Positions 16,831 through 25,936 of a DNA stretch of 64,000 nucleotides are shown here, piece after piece. The stretch lies in assembly GCF_003367395.1 (NCBI RefSeq), contig NZ_CP031417.1:372001-436000 (forward strand), given 5' to 3'. The stretch is from Pseudolabrys taiwanensis. Its GTDB lineage: Bacteria > Pseudomonadota > Alphaproteobacteria > Rhizobiales > Xanthobacteraceae. The notes under the pieces were generated by a model. That model saw only the letters and a program-made list of their open reading frames with translations, was not told the DNA's origin and ran no database searches. The translations under genes and the position numbers were made by a program. Every line of letters starts with the position of its first letter. Position 1 is the first letter of the stretch.

Positions 16831-17217
16831 TCACTGCGCCGCAGGCGGCTCCTGCACCTCGGCGGTGACGCGCACAAGACCGTGGCCGATCATGCGTAAT
16901 TCTGTGGCCGCGGCATAAGACAGGTCGAGCACACGCGTTTTGATGAAAGGTCCGCGGTCGTTGACCTCGACTACCACGCTCCGCTTGTTCGGGCCGGTGA
17001 CACGCAAGCGCGTGCCGAAGGGTAAGGTGCGGTGCGCCGCAGTGAACTTGGTGGGATCGTATCTGTCGCCGCGTGCCGTGCGGCCACGATAGTTCTTGTC
17101 GTAATAAGAGGCGATGCCGGCGAAGGATTTGCTGTGTTTTTCCCCGCCGAAGGCCATTTGGTTCGCGAGCAAAAAGACCACGGCGGCACCGGCGAAAGCG
17201 CGCGCTTCACGTCTCAT
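16831..17217 (-). CDS. RlpA-like double-psi beta-barrel protein (septal ring lytic transglycosylase family)
   Basis: 128 residues with a signal peptide (MRREARAFAGAAVVFLLANQMAFG). The whole mature part is one RlpA domain: GIASYYDKNYRGRTARGDRYDPTKFTAAHRTLPFGTRLRVT, then VVVEVNDRGPF and RVLDLSYAAATELRMIGHGLVRV, with the conserved His and Asp of the active groove (AAHRTLPFG, VNDRGPF). RlpA cleaves naked glycan strands at the septum in some bacteria. No SPOR domain or lipobox is present, unlike classical RlpA. Starting at 17217 gives a proper signal peptide; the longer frame does not. Confidence 0.9.
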   Translation of the reverse strand: MRREARAFAGAAVVFLLANQMAFGGEKHSKSFAGIASYYDKNYRGRTARGDRYDPTKFTAAHRTLPFGTRLRVTGPNKRSVVVEVNDRGPFIKTRVLDLSYAAATELRMIGHGLVRVTAEVQEPPAAQ

Positions 17218-17352
17218 TGTATCCCCGCTTATTCCCAGTTGCGCAGCCGAGTTAACGAACAACGTTATGGCCAAGGCGTAGTGACGTGCGCATGACAGCG
17301 TGACACTCGGATACCAGCCTTCGGCCTGCGGCCTGGCGAGTTCCACACACCC

Positions 17353-17865
17353 TTAATGTGTGTGGGTGGAACGTTCGGCTGGTTTTACCTGTGACGCCGC
17401 CGCTTTGGTCTGATGATTCTTGCTGTTGCTTTGGCTAGCCTCCCGCTCTCCCTTGCGCTGTTCGATATGACTGAGTGTGTGTTCGGCGCGGACGCGGCAT
17501 TCCTCGTGCAGATGCGCCAGCTCTTCGTCGCTGAGATCTTCGATCGCGGCGAATCTGTTCTCCGCGCCCTGCATCGCCAGCACCAGCTCCGACAGCTTGA
17601 GCTGGACGGTCAGGATGTCGCGGTTCTGCGTGTTTTGAATCAAGAACACCATCAGGAAGGTGATGATGGTCGTGCCGGTGTTGATGACCAGTTGCCACGT
17701 ATCGCTGTAGTTAAAGATCGGCCCGCTGACGATCCAGACGAGCACGACGCCGAGCGCGAGCAGGAAAGTGACCGGATGTCCTGTCCATGCCGCGGTCGCC
17801 TGGGCGAACTTGGAGAACGCCGGGAAAAGCTTCCCTTTCTTCGAAGTGTCTGAGTGGCCGGTCAT
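17353..17865 (-). CDS. Low-affinity iron permease family membrane protein
   Basis: 170 residues. It contains two helices (GHPVTFLLALGVVLVWIVSGP and WQLVINTGTTIITFLMVFLIQ) joined by IFNYSDTWQ, followed by the signature NTQNRDILTVQLKLSELVLAMQGAENRFAAIEDLSDEELAHLHEEC. This matches the bacterial low-affinity iron permease family, named by similarity to yeast Fet4; transport in bacteria is not well shown. The C-terminal tail is charged and repetitive. ATG 17865 begins MTGHSDTSKKGK. It follows ligD on the same strand at 65 bases and could be co-transcribed with it. Confidence 0.85.
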   Translation of the reverse strand: MTGHSDTSKKGKLFPAFSKFAQATAAWTGHPVTFLLALGVVLVWIVSGPIFNYSDTWQLVINTGTTIITFLMVFLIQNTQNRDILTVQLKLSELVLAMQGAENRFAAIEDLSDEELAHLHEECRVRAEHTLSHIEQRKGEREASQSNSKNHQTKAAASQVKPAERSTHTH

Positions 17866-17930
17866 GCAGAAACCCTTGTGCGGCCAAATAACGCACGGCA
17901 GGTTTCTGAGTTCCAATGCAGCGACGGCGG

Positions 17931-20615
17931 CTATTTGAACTTCGGCAACGGCTGCCTGACCTTGCCGATGCCGGCCCACGGGTCCTTGCGCAAACGGGAT
18001 AGCCGCTGCGCGATGTTCTTCACGGTGTAAGTGTTGGCACCCTTCAAGGTCCCCAGTTCGGACCAGTCGATTGGCACCGATACGGGCGCGCCTTCCCGGG
18101 CGCGCGTCGAATACGGCGCGACAGCCGTGGCCTCGCGCGAGTTGCGCAAGTAGTCGATGAAGATGCGGCCGTCGCGTTTGCTCTTGGTGGCCGTGGAGAC
18201 GTATCTCTCCGGTTCGTCCGCTTCCATGGCGGCGGCGACCGTGCGCGTGAAGGTTTTTGCCTCGTCCCACGGCGTCGGCTTGATCGGCAGGACGACGTGC
18301 AGGCCCTTGCCGCCCGTCGTCTTGACGAAGGTCTTGAGCTTGATGCCTTCCAGGCGCTCGCGCACGTCGCGCGCGGCGGCAACAACATCGGCGAAAGTCG
18401 TTCCGGGCCCGGGGTCGAGATCGAAAACGAGGCGGTCGGCCATGTCGAGATGGTCGATGGTGGAGCCACGGGTATGTATTTCCAGGACGCCCGCCTGCAC
18501 CAGCGAAATGAGCCCTTCGAGGCGATCGATCGAGATGATCTTTTTGCCTTTCTCGGGCACGAGGTGCAGGAGCCCCGGCGTCAGGCCAGCTGCCACATGC
18601 TTCTGGAAGAAGCATTGGCCGAAATCGGAGCCGTCCGGACAGCGCACGAGCGCCACGGCGCGGCCAACGAGGTGAGGGGCCATCCACTCCCACACTTTGA
18701 CGTAGTAATCGGCGAGGTCGCGTTTGGTGACGCCGGCATCCCGCCAGTAGACGCGGTCGGGATGCGTCAGCTTCACAGCACCGACTATGTCATCATTCTG
18801 GGCCGTCGTGGCGCGCCCTTTCTTGACACTGGCGCGCGGCTTGGCGGTCGCGCTGCGCTTGACCGCCGTCGCGGCGCGCGCCGCACTCGCTTTCTTCTCA
18901 CGCACCACTTCGGTCGCCTTTTTGTCTTCGCGTACGCCTTGGAACGAAGCTTGGCGGACGCGGTCGCCGTGGGTCCAGCCACGGAAGTCAACCTCGACCA
19001 CCATCTTCGGTTCAACCCAGATGGCGCGACGGCGGCCGCGCTCTTCCGTCGGGACAGTCCCGAAGGGGCACGACTTGGTCGTCCGCGCATTCAAGGTGCG
19101 GTACAGATCGCGCGCGACCTCGTGCGAAAAGCCGGTGCCGGTGCGGCCGGCGTAATGCAGTTCGCCACCATCGTAGAAGGCTAGCACGAGGGCGCCGATT
19201 GCGCGCGCATCGGCGGTGGATGGGACGAAGCCCGCCACGACGAACTCCTGACGGTCCGAGCACTTCGTCTTCAGCCAGTCGTGACCGCGACCGGAGTGAT
19301 AGCCGGACATGGCCTGTTTTGAGATGATGCCCTCGAGCCCCATGCCGCAGGCGCGCTTGAGCAGCACCGGCCCGCCTTCGTCGATCGACTCGCTCAGGCG
19401 TAGCGGTCCGCGCTGCGGCACGCGCGCGAGCAGTTTGCCGAGAGCGGCCTTGCGGGTGGTGAGCGGCAGCGGCCGCAAATCCGTTCCGTCGAGATGGAGC
19501 AGGTCGAAAGCGTAGAACGCCATGCGGCCCTCATCGCCGCTGCTGAGCGCTTGTTGAAGCAGTGAGAAGCTGGAGACGCCGTAGTCGCCTTCCACCACGA
19601 CTTCGCCGTCGATCAGCGCTGTCTTGGCCGGGAGTTTCGCGATTGCTTGTGCAACGAGAGAGAATTTCTTAGTCCAGTCGAGCCCGCGGCGGGTCAGAAG
19701 CTTCACATTGCCGCGTTCGAGGCGTGCCTGCAGGCGATAGCCGTCGAATTTGATCTCATGCACCCAGGCATCGCCATCGGGTGCCTTGTCAGCGAGTGTG
19801 GCCAGGCAGGGTTCGACGAAGTCCGGCAGGACGCCGACCGGGGCGTCCTCGATCTCCGGCTCGTCGTCGCGTATTTTGACCGACTTGCGCAGCGGCTTGA
19901 CGACGGCCGCGCGGCTTGAGGCTTTCTTCTTCTTTTTCCCGGCCGTTTTCGTCTTCGGCTTTTTCGTCTTCACGGTAGGTTTCTTGGCTGCCGGCTTCGC
20001 CGTGGTCTTTTTCTTGCGGCCGCGCCGCGGCGCGCCTTCCGCGATTTCATCGAGCGAGCGGCCGGTCACGACCGAAAGCGGCGCTTCCTCGAGAATGTCC
20101 TTGTCGCGCGCGCTTCGCTCGGCGTCGTCGTGCTGCTTGATCAGAAGCCAATTGTCGCGCTTCTCGTTCGGCCGCCGGTGCATGCGCACCAAGTGCCAAC
20201 CGCCATGCAGCTTCTCGCCGTCCAGCGTGAAAGCGAGATGTCCTTTCTTGAGACCCCGGTGCGGATCGGCTTCCGGCAGCCACGTGCCGCGATCCCAGAT
20301 CATCACGGTGCCGCCGCCATATTCCCCTTCGGGAATCGTGCCTTCGAACTTGTTGTATTCGATCGGATGATCTTCAACCTGAACCGCAAGCCGTTTCTCG
20401 CCGGGCACCAGACTGGGTCCGCGGGTCACGGCCCAGCTTTTCATCACGCCGTCGAGTTCGAGCCGCAAGTCGTAGTGCAGACGCGTGGCGTCGTGTTTCT
20501 GGATGACGAAGGCGCTGCCGCGCTTGCGGACGACCTTGCCTTTGGGTTCGGCGGTGACGCCGAACCGGCGCTTGGCGTTATAGGTCTTGAGCTCGCCGGT
20601 ACTGCGCGCGGCCAT
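17931..20615 (-). CDS. ligD: ATP-dependent DNA ligase LigD (PE-ligase-polymerase)
   Basis: 894 residues with the proteobacterial domain order. The 3'-phosphoesterase domain (about 35-175) has the metal ligands in QKHDATRLHYDLRLE and VEDHPIEYNKFEGTIPEGEYGGG. A lysine-rich linker follows (about 198-240). The ligase domain has the nucleophile Lys289 in EIKFDGYRLQARL and the OB-fold after it. A second basic linker leads to the primase-like polymerase domain with its D-x-D in LVFDLDPGPGT and FVKTTGGKGLHVVLPI. LigD fills, trims and seals double-strand breaks with Ku. The ku gene begins the pair, its stop one base from the ligD start, so they form one operon. Confidence 0.97.
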   Translation of the reverse strand: MAARSTGELKTYNAKRRFGVTAEPKGKVVRKRGSAFVIQKHDATRLHYDLRLELDGVMKSWAVTRGPSLVPGEKRLAVQVEDHPIEYNKFEGTIPEGEYGGGTVMIWDRGTWLPEADPHRGLKKGHLAFTLDGEKLHGGWHLVRMHRRPNEKRDNWLLIKQHDDAERSARDKDILEEAPLSVVTGRSLDEIAEGAPRRGRKKKTTAKPAAKKPTVKTKKPKTKTAGKKKKKASSRAAVVKPLRKSVKIRDDEPEIEDAPVGVLPDFVEPCLATLADKAPDGDAWVHEIKFDGYRLQARLERGNVKLLTRRGLDWTKKFSLVAQAIAKLPAKTALIDGEVVVEGDYGVSSFSLLQQALSSGDEGRMAFYAFDLLHLDGTDLRPLPLTTRKAALGKLLARVPQRGPLRLSESIDEGGPVLLKRACGMGLEGIISKQAMSGYHSGRGHDWLKTKCSDRQEFVVAGFVPSTADARAIGALVLAFYDGGELHYAGRTGTGFSHEVARDLYRTLNARTTKSCPFGTVPTEERGRRRAIWVEPKMVVEVDFRGWTHGDRVRQASFQGVREDKKATEVVREKKASAARAATAVKRSATAKPRASVKKGRATTAQNDDIVGAVKLTHPDRVYWRDAGVTKRDLADYYVKVWEWMAPHLVGRAVALVRCPDGSDFGQCFFQKHVAAGLTPGLLHLVPEKGKKIISIDRLEGLISLVQAGVLEIHTRGSTIDHLDMADRLVFDLDPGPGTTFADVVAAARDVRERLEGIKLKTFVKTTGGKGLHVVLPIKPTPWDEAKTFTRTVAAAMEADEPERYVSTATKSKRDGRIFIDYLRNSREATAVAPYSTRAREGAPVSVPIDWSELGTLKGANTYTVKNIAQRLSRLRKDPWAGIGKVRQPLPKFK

Positions 20616-20616
20616 G

Positions 20617-21465
20617 TCAGCTCGCCTTCCTGGCTTTCTTGCGCGCCGGGCGCTTGGCCTTGGTCTGCTGGCGCTGCCGGGTTTTTGGTGATTTTCCGCC
20701 TGCGCTGCGGCGGAGGGCGTCCATCAGGTTGATGACATTGGTCGGCGTCGGCGCCGCTACGACAGGCGGCTTCTTGCCGGCGCGCTTGGCATCGATGAGC
20801 TCGTGCAGGGCCTGTTCGTAGCGGTCCTCGAACCGGCCAGGATCGAAACGGCCTTGCTTGCTCTCGAGAATGTGGGTGGCGAGCTTGAGCATGTCCGCCG
20901 GCACTTTGACGTTCGGGATGGCGTCGAAATAGTCCTTCTCGTCGCGCACTTCGGTGTTGTAGCGCAGGGCGGTCGCGAGCAGTCCCTTGCCGCGCGGCTG
21001 CAGCAGCAGCAGGCGCTCGCGCCGATACACCACGAGCTTGGCCAGCGCGGCGAGATTCTCCTTGCGCATGGCTTCGCGGATGACCGCGAAGGCTTCCTGC
21101 GCGACATCGCCTTCCGGCACGAGGTAGAACGATTCATCGAGATAGATGCGGTCGATCTCCTCGACCGGCACGAACTCGGCGATGTCGATGCTGTGCGTGC
21201 TTTCCAAGGCGACGTTGTCGAGTTCGTCGTCCTCCATGAGCAGATATTCGCCCTTGGCGAACTCGTAGCCCTTCACCCGATTTTCGGCTGGGACGGCTTC
21301 GTCGGTTTCGACATCCACCACGTCGTTGCGGATGCGATTGCCGGTCTTGCGATTGAAGATGTGGAAATGGACACGCTCTGTGGTGCTGGTCGCCGGATAG
21401 AGGGCGACGGAGCAGGACACCAGTGACAGTTTGAGAAAGCCCTTCCAAGTCGGCCGCGGCGCCAT
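20617..21465 (-). CDS. ku: Non-homologous end-joining protein Ku
   Basis: 282 residues. It begins with the bacterial Ku core MAPRPTWKGFLKLSLVSCSVALYPATSTTERVHFHIFNRKTGNRI and includes GYEFAKGEYLLMEDDELDNV and the FVPVEEIDRIYLDESFYLVPE segment. The C-terminal arm is very basic (KSPKTRQRQQTKAKRPARKKARKAS), which in Ku proteins aids DNA binding and LigD recruitment. Ku dimers thread onto broken DNA ends. It lies directly upstream of ligD. A possible EcfG-type promoter (GGAAC-N16-AGTT) lies at 21498-21522 on this strand. Confidence 0.96.
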   Translation of the reverse strand: MAPRPTWKGFLKLSLVSCSVALYPATSTTERVHFHIFNRKTGNRIRNDVVDVETDEAVPAENRVKGYEFAKGEYLLMEDDELDNVALESTHSIDIAEFVPVEEIDRIYLDESFYLVPEGDVAQEAFAVIREAMRKENLAALAKLVVYRRERLLLLQPRGKGLLATALRYNTEVRDEKDYFDAIPNVKVPADMLKLATHILESKQGRFDPGRFEDRYEQALHELIDAKRAGKKPPVVAAPTPTNVINLMDALRRSAGGKSPKTRQRQQTKAKRPARKKARKAS

Positions 21466-21497
21466 GAGGCAGCTCCAATCGTCGTCGGTAACGGGAA

Positions 21498-21522
21498 AAC
21501 TCTAGGCCATGGAACCGGTTCC
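21498..21522 (-). promoter_or_regulatory. Weak candidate EcfG promoter for ku-ligD
   Basis: On the minus strand GGAAC (21522-21518) is followed after 16 bases by AGTT (21501-21498), one mismatch from the CGTT consensus. It lies 33 bases upstream of the ku start. It overlaps a GGAACCGGTTCC palindrome, so the match could be incidental. Confidence 0.35.
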
Positions 21523-21582
21523 CGTCTGCCTGGACTTTGATCTAGGGCAAAGCCCTGAAATGCCGGGGTTTTCCGAAGATCG

Positions 21583-21607
21583 GGAACTTTGATCCCAAAC
21601 CGGCGTT
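21583..21607 (+). promoter_or_regulatory. EcfG-type promoter upstream of DUF1328 gene
   Basis: GGAAC (21583-21587), a 16-base spacer and CGTT (21604-21607) match the alphaproteobacterial general stress sigma factor consensus exactly. The distance to the DUF1328 start at 21670 is about 60 bases. The EcfG gene itself is 4 kb away in this window. Confidence 0.75.
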
Positions 21608-21669
21608 GCTGATCCACATGGGTTTGGATCGGTATTCATACCGGTATTCAAAAGGAAAAGGAGTGGGCG

Positions 21670-21846
21670 ATGTTGGGTTGGGCCGTGACGTTTCTGATCG
21701 TGGCGCTGATTGCCGCCGTGCTTGGCTTCGGCGGCGTGGCTGGCGTCGCCGTGGAAGCCGCGAAGATCATTTTCTTCGTTGCGATCGTCTTGTTCCTCAT
21801 CTCGGCGATCTTTGGCGTCGTACGTGGTCGGCGGTCTGTGCTGTAG
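21670..21846 (+). CDS. DUF1328 (YtjA-like) small membrane protein
   Basis: 58 residues, [20 protein letters not shown] then [20 protein letters not shown] and [18 protein letters not shown], that is two transmembrane helices with a glycine-rich turn. This is the complete DUF1328 family signature. A strong ribosome-binding site (AAGGAG) precedes ATG 21670. A consensus EcfG-type promoter lies about 60 bases upstream, so it is probably induced by general stress, as such genes are in related bacteria. Its biochemical role is unknown. Confidence 0.88.
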   Translation: MLGWAVTFLIVALIAAVLGFGGVAGVAVEAAKIIFFVAIVLFLISAIFGVVRGRRSVL

Positions 21847-22024
21847 ACCGCTGCGCGGCTCTTCGTGATGGCCTCGCGCGGTTGCGCGGGGCCGTTTGCT
21901 TGCTGGCAAGGGCCTGCTTCGCGCTGCGTCCGCGTGCCGATGGAACCGCCCCGGCGGCTGAGACTTGATGTTGCGATCGCGTCGGGCCGGCCGCGTCGAT
22001 CGATTTTTGCTTGGGAGGTCGATT

Positions 22025-23530
22025 TTGGATCGCCGACGATTCATCGCCGGCTCGGTAGCCGTATTGTCAGCAGGCGCCGGATGGCGCGCGGCAGCGGCGG
22101 ACCAGCCGACGACGCAAGATCAGCCATTCGATGCACAAGCAGTGCGACGCATGGCGCAGGAGCTCGCGCGGAACCCGTATAAGAAACCTGACACCTCGCT
22201 CCCGGCAGGCTTCACGGATCTGAGCTACGACGCCTACCGCAGCATCCGATTCCGGCCGGACCGCGCTTTGTGGCGCGACGAGAAGCTGCCGTTTCAGGTG
22301 CAGTTTTTCCATCGCGGCTTTATCTTCAAGGATCGTGTCGACATCTTCGAGGTGAGCGGGGGCCGCGCGCGGCCGATCGTCTTTTCACCGAGTCTATTCG
22401 ACTACGGCGACATCAAGCCGCCACCGGAAGGCAGCAACATGGGCTTTGCCGGCTTCAGGCTGCATGCGCCCATGAACCGGCCGGACTATTACGATGAAGT
22501 CGGCGCCTTTCTGGGCGCGAGTTACTTCCGCGCGGTGTCTAAGGGACTTGTTTACGGGCTGTCGGCACGCGGCCTGTCGATCCGCACCGCGGATCCCAAG
22601 GGCGAGGAATTTCCCGCCTTCAAGACCTACTGGATCGAAAAGCCGGCGCAGCATACCGGCTCCATTGTCGTGCATGCGCTGCTCGACAGCGTCAGCGCCG
22701 CCGCAGCCTATCGGTTCACCATCCGGCCCGGCGAGACGACCATCTACGACACGGAGATGGCCCTCTATCCGCGCAACGATATCGGCGAGGTCGGCATTGG
22801 CTCGGCGACGAGCATGTTCTTCTTCGGCGCCAACGACCGCGACGGGATCGACGATTTCCGTCCGGCAGTTCACGATTCGGACGGACTGGCGGTGCGTAAC
22901 GGACGCGGCGAGGAGCTTTGGCGGCCGCTGACCAATCCGCGCGACCTGCAAGTGAGCTATTTCGGCGACGTCAATCCGCGTGGATTCGGGCTGATGCAGC
23001 GCGAGCGCGATTTCTTTGCCTATGACGATCTGGAATCGCACTTCGAGAAGCGCCCGAGCCTGTGGGTCGAGCCGATCGGCGATTGGGGAGAGGGGGCCGT
23101 CAACCTCGTCGAAATACCGACCAAGGAAGAGATTCACGACAACATCGTCGCCTTCTGGCGCCCGAAGGAGCCCCTCAAGGCGAAGGGCGAGTACATCTAC
23201 ACCTATCGTCTGCATTGGGGGGCGGGTCATCCCAATCCGCAGAATCTTGCGCAATTCGTCCAGACGCGCACCGGCGCTGGACCGGATGGCACGCGCCGCT
23301 TCGTGCTCGAATTGGTGGGCGGGATGCTGGGGAGCGATCCCAAGGCGACGGTCTCCTCGGACAAAGGTGAGATCAAGAATCTCGTTCTGCAGCCTAATTC
23401 GCAGACCGGCGGCATGCGCGTCAGCTTCGAGCTCGATGCGAAGAAGGAGCCGGTTGTCGAAATGCGCGCGCAAGTGATGCAACAGGACAAGCCGGTATCC
23501 GAAGTGTGGCTCTATCGATGGACGCCTTGA
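22025..23530 (+). CDS. Periplasmic glucan biosynthesis protein OpgG/OpgD
   Basis: 501 residues. The start TTG 22025 gives MDRRRFIAGSVAVLSAGAGWRAAA, a textbook Tat signal, and has GGGAGG (22013-22018) at 6 bases; upstream TTG 21965 or ATG 21968 would add 20 basic residues and lack that site. The mature protein shows the MdoG/OpgG family pattern: PFDAQAVRRMAQELARNPYKKPDTSLP, YDAYRSIRFRPDRALW, FRLHAPMNRPDYYDEVGAFLGASYFRAV. It acts in the periplasm in building osmoregulated periplasmic glucan. The Tat signal favours OpgD-like export. The opgH start overlaps its end, so the pair is one operon. Confidence 0.92.
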   Translation: MDRRRFIAGSVAVLSAGAGWRAAAADQPTTQDQPFDAQAVRRMAQELARNPYKKPDTSLPAGFTDLSYDAYRSIRFRPDRALWRDEKLPFQVQFFHRGFIFKDRVDIFEVSGGRARPIVFSPSLFDYGDIKPPPEGSNMGFAGFRLHAPMNRPDYYDEVGAFLGASYFRAVSKGLVYGLSARGLSIRTADPKGEEFPAFKTYWIEKPAQHTGSIVVHALLDSVSAAAAYRFTIRPGETTIYDTEMALYPRNDIGEVGIGSATSMFFFGANDRDGIDDFRPAVHDSDGLAVRNGRGEELWRPLTNPRDLQVSYFGDVNPRGFGLMQRERDFFAYDDLESHFEKRPSLWVEPIGDWGEGAVNLVEIPTKEEIHDNIVAFWRPKEPLKAKGEYIYTYRLHWGAGHPNPQNLAQFVQTRTGAGPDGTRRFVLELVGGMLGSDPKATVSSDKGEIKNLVLQPNSQTGGMRVSFELDAKKEPVVEMRAQVMQQDKPVSEVWLYRWTP

Positions 23531-25677
23531 GACAAAGGCCCACGGCGTTTGAGAGCGGTTTCGCGCCGTTGCCGCCAGAATGTCCGCTTGAAATGCCGGA
23601 GCAGTCGCTCTGGGAGCAGCGCGATCGACCGCCACGACCTGATACCGCGCCACGTGGTGTGGTGTTGCGTCGTCTGTTTGTGTTCGGCGGCGCCATCGCG
23701 CTCACTTGCGGCGCGGCCTACGAGATGTACGAGGTGCTGCAGGTCGGCGGCCTGACGCCGCTCGAAGCGGCGATCCTCGTGCTGTTCGTGTTGTTGTTCG
23801 CTTGGATAGCGCTCTCCTTCGTCAGCATGTTGGTGGGCTTCGGCTTGAGTTTGGTCGGCGGCGACCGGCCTCTCGGCATCGATCCGCGCGCGCCGTTACC
23901 GGTGCTGTCGACGCGAACCGCGCTCTTGTTGCCGACGTATAACGAGGACCCGCATCGCGTGATGGCGCGCATGCAGGCGATCTACGAATCCGTGCGCGAC
24001 ACCGGCCGCATCGCCCATTTCGACTGTTTCATTCTGAGCGACACGACCGATCCGGCGATCTGGGTCGCCGAAGAAGCGGCCTACCTCAAACTGCGCGAAG
24101 CCTTCGGCGGCGAACGGGTCTATTACCGGCATCGCTCCAAGAACACCGCGCGCAAGGCCGGCAACATATCGGAGTGGGTGACGCGGTTCGGCGGCGCTTA
24201 CGATCATATGTTGGTGCTCGATGCAGACAGCCTGATGGATGGCGACACCATCGTGCGTCTTGCCGCCGGCCTCGAGCAGCATCCGCGGGTCGGATTGATC
24301 CAGACGCTGCCGGTCCTGCTCAACGGCAACACGCTGTTCGCACGGGTTCAGCAATTCGCGGGGCGTGTCTATGGTCCCTTGATCGCCCGCGGCATTGCCT
24401 GGTGGCATGGCGCCGAGAGCAACTACTGGGGTCACAACGCCATCATCCGCGTCGCGGCCTTCGCGAGCCAAGCCGGCTTGCCGTTGCTCAAAGGTGGCAA
24501 GCCGTTCGGCGGCCACATCCTCAGCCACGATTTCGTCGAGGCGGCGCTCATGCGGCGGGCTGGGTGGGGCATCCACATGGCGCCGCAGCTCGGCGGCTCC
24601 TTCGAAGAATGCCCGCCGACGCTCACCGATTACGCCATGCGCGATCGCCGTTGGTGCCAGGGCAACTTGCAACATTTGAAAGTGTTGCCGGCGCGCGGGT
24701 TGAACTGGGTCTCGCGCCTGCATCTGCTCGTCGGCATCGGCTCCTATATCACCGCGCCGCTGTGGCTGCTCTTCCTCCTGATCGGCATCTTGATCTCTTT
24801 GCAGGCCCAATTCATCCGGCCCGAGTACTTCCCGGCGGGAGCCAGCCTCTTTCCGCAGTGGCCCGCACAGGATCCGATCCGGGCGGCCTACGTGTTCGCC
24901 GGGACCATGGCGATGCTGGTGCTGCCGAAAGCGCTTGGCTATCTCGCAATGCTGCCGCGTGGGCCGGGGCGGCGTGGCATTGGCGGTGTGATCCGCGGCG
25001 CCTTGAGCGTGATTGCCGAGATCGTCATCTCGGCGTTGATTGCGCCCGTGATGATGCTGATGCAGGTGCGCGCCGTCACTGAGATCTTTATGGGGCGCGA
25101 TTCCGGCTGGTCCGCGCAACGCCGCGACGACGGCTCGCTGACGACCGCCGAATTGATGCGACAGTACGCGTTTCCGACTGTGCTGGGGCTGCTCTTGGCG
25201 GCGGGTGCTTACGCCGTGTCGACGCCATTGCTGCTATGGATGTCGCCGGTCGTCGCCGGTTTGATCCTTGCCATTCCAGTGGCGGCGATGACGTCCGGGG
25301 CGCGTATAGGCCGCGGTCTGCGCCGGCTCGGTCTTTTGTTGACGCCGGAGGAGCGCAGCGCACCAGCGGTCCTCGTCCGCGCCAATGCCCTGGCCAGCGA
25401 GGGGCCGGCCGTCGGCAATGGCGATCCGCTCACGCTGCTGGCACGCGACGCGTCCTTGCGCGCGGTCCACTTCGCGATGCTCGGCTCCCCGCCCAGGCGG
25501 CGCAAAGGTGACGTCGACGTCCAGCTCGCGGTCGCCCGGGCCAAGATCGAGGATGCCGATGACCTGGATGAGGTCATTGGCCTCCTCGACCAGAAAGAAG
25601 TCTTTGCCGTGCTGGCTAATGCGGACGCGCTGGCCCGGGTGCTCCACAAATCGCCGGGAGGGAAGGTGGAGGCCTGA
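23518..25677 (+). CDS. opgH: Glucans biosynthesis glucosyltransferase OpgH/MdoH
   Basis: 719 residues, an inner-membrane GT2 family processive glucosyltransferase. N-terminal helices (LFVFGGAIALTCGAAYEMY, AILVLFVLLFAWIALSFVSMLVGFG) precede the catalytic domain with LLPTYNEDP, LDADSLMDG (D-x-D), SHDFVEAALMRRAGW and the RDRRWCQGN motif (Q/RxxRW). At least four further helices follow in the C-terminal part. It uses UDP-glucose to make the beta-1,2 or related backbone of periplasmic glucans. ATG 23518 is used; GTG 23506 is an in-frame alternative. It overlaps the opgG/D end by 13 bases, with translational coupling likely. Confidence 0.94.
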   Translation: MDALRQRPTAFESGFAPLPPECPLEMPEQSLWEQRDRPPRPDTAPRGVVLRRLFVFGGAIALTCGAAYEMYEVLQVGGLTPLEAAILVLFVLLFAWIALSFVSMLVGFGLSLVGGDRPLGIDPRAPLPVLSTRTALLLPTYNEDPHRVMARMQAIYESVRDTGRIAHFDCFILSDTTDPAIWVAEEAAYLKLREAFGGERVYYRHRSKNTARKAGNISEWVTRFGGAYDHMLVLDADSLMDGDTIVRLAAGLEQHPRVGLIQTLPVLLNGNTLFARVQQFAGRVYGPLIARGIAWWHGAESNYWGHNAIIRVAAFASQAGLPLLKGGKPFGGHILSHDFVEAALMRRAGWGIHMAPQLGGSFEECPPTLTDYAMRDRRWCQGNLQHLKVLPARGLNWVSRLHLLVGIGSYITAPLWLLFLLIGILISLQAQFIRPEYFPAGASLFPQWPAQDPIRAAYVFAGTMAMLVLPKALGYLAMLPRGPGRRGIGGVIRGALSVIAEIVISALIAPVMMLMQVRAVTEIFMGRDSGWSAQRRDDGSLTTAELMRQYAFPTVLGLLLAAGAYAVSTPLLLWMSPVVAGLILAIPVAAMTSGARIGRGLRRLGLLLTPEERSAPAVLVRANALASEGPAVGNGDPLTLLARDASLRAVHFAMLGSPPRRRKGDVDVQLAVARAKIEDADDLDEVIGLLDQKEVFAVLANADALARVLHKSPGGKVEA

Positions 25678-25762
25678 AATGCATGCGAGATCGCCCGGCC
25701 GGGGCAGACCTACGCAGAATCCCTGAGTTGCTGGACGGAAAGCCGCCCGGTAGCCGGGACGG

Positions 25763-25918
25763 ATGGCCGATTCATCCCACGAACCGCCTTGCCCGCGCTG
25801 CGGCGCCCCGATGCAGCTGAAGCGGGTGGTCCCACGCGTCTCCGTTCATCCGGAGCTTCGCAGCTTCGAGTGCCGCGAGTGCCGCGAAGTGATTACCCAG
25901 CAAATTCCGACAGAGTGA
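25763..25918 (+). CDS. Small zinc-ribbon-like protein, hypothetical
   Basis: 51 residues, MADSSHEPPCPRCGAPMQLK and then RVVPRVSVHPELRSFECREC, ending REVITQQIPTE. The two CxxC pairs (C10-x2-C13 and C37-x2-C40) are spaced as in small zinc ribbons or rubredoxin-like knuckles. Similar short proteins are found next to sigma-factor genes in Bradyrhizobium relatives, but I cannot name a family. GGGACGG precedes the ATG as a weak ribosome-binding site. It converges on ecfG with 18 bases between the stops. Confidence 0.7.
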   Translation: MADSSHEPPCPRCGAPMQLKRVVPRVSVHPELRSFECRECREVITQQIPTE

Positions 25919-25936
25919 AGTCGGGGACTGGCGCGG

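Noticed and set aside
17866-18693. N-terminal extension of the low-affinity iron permease gene into ligD
   Set aside because: The extension is out-of-frame translation of ligD with low complexity; ATG 17865 begins the family-like sequence.
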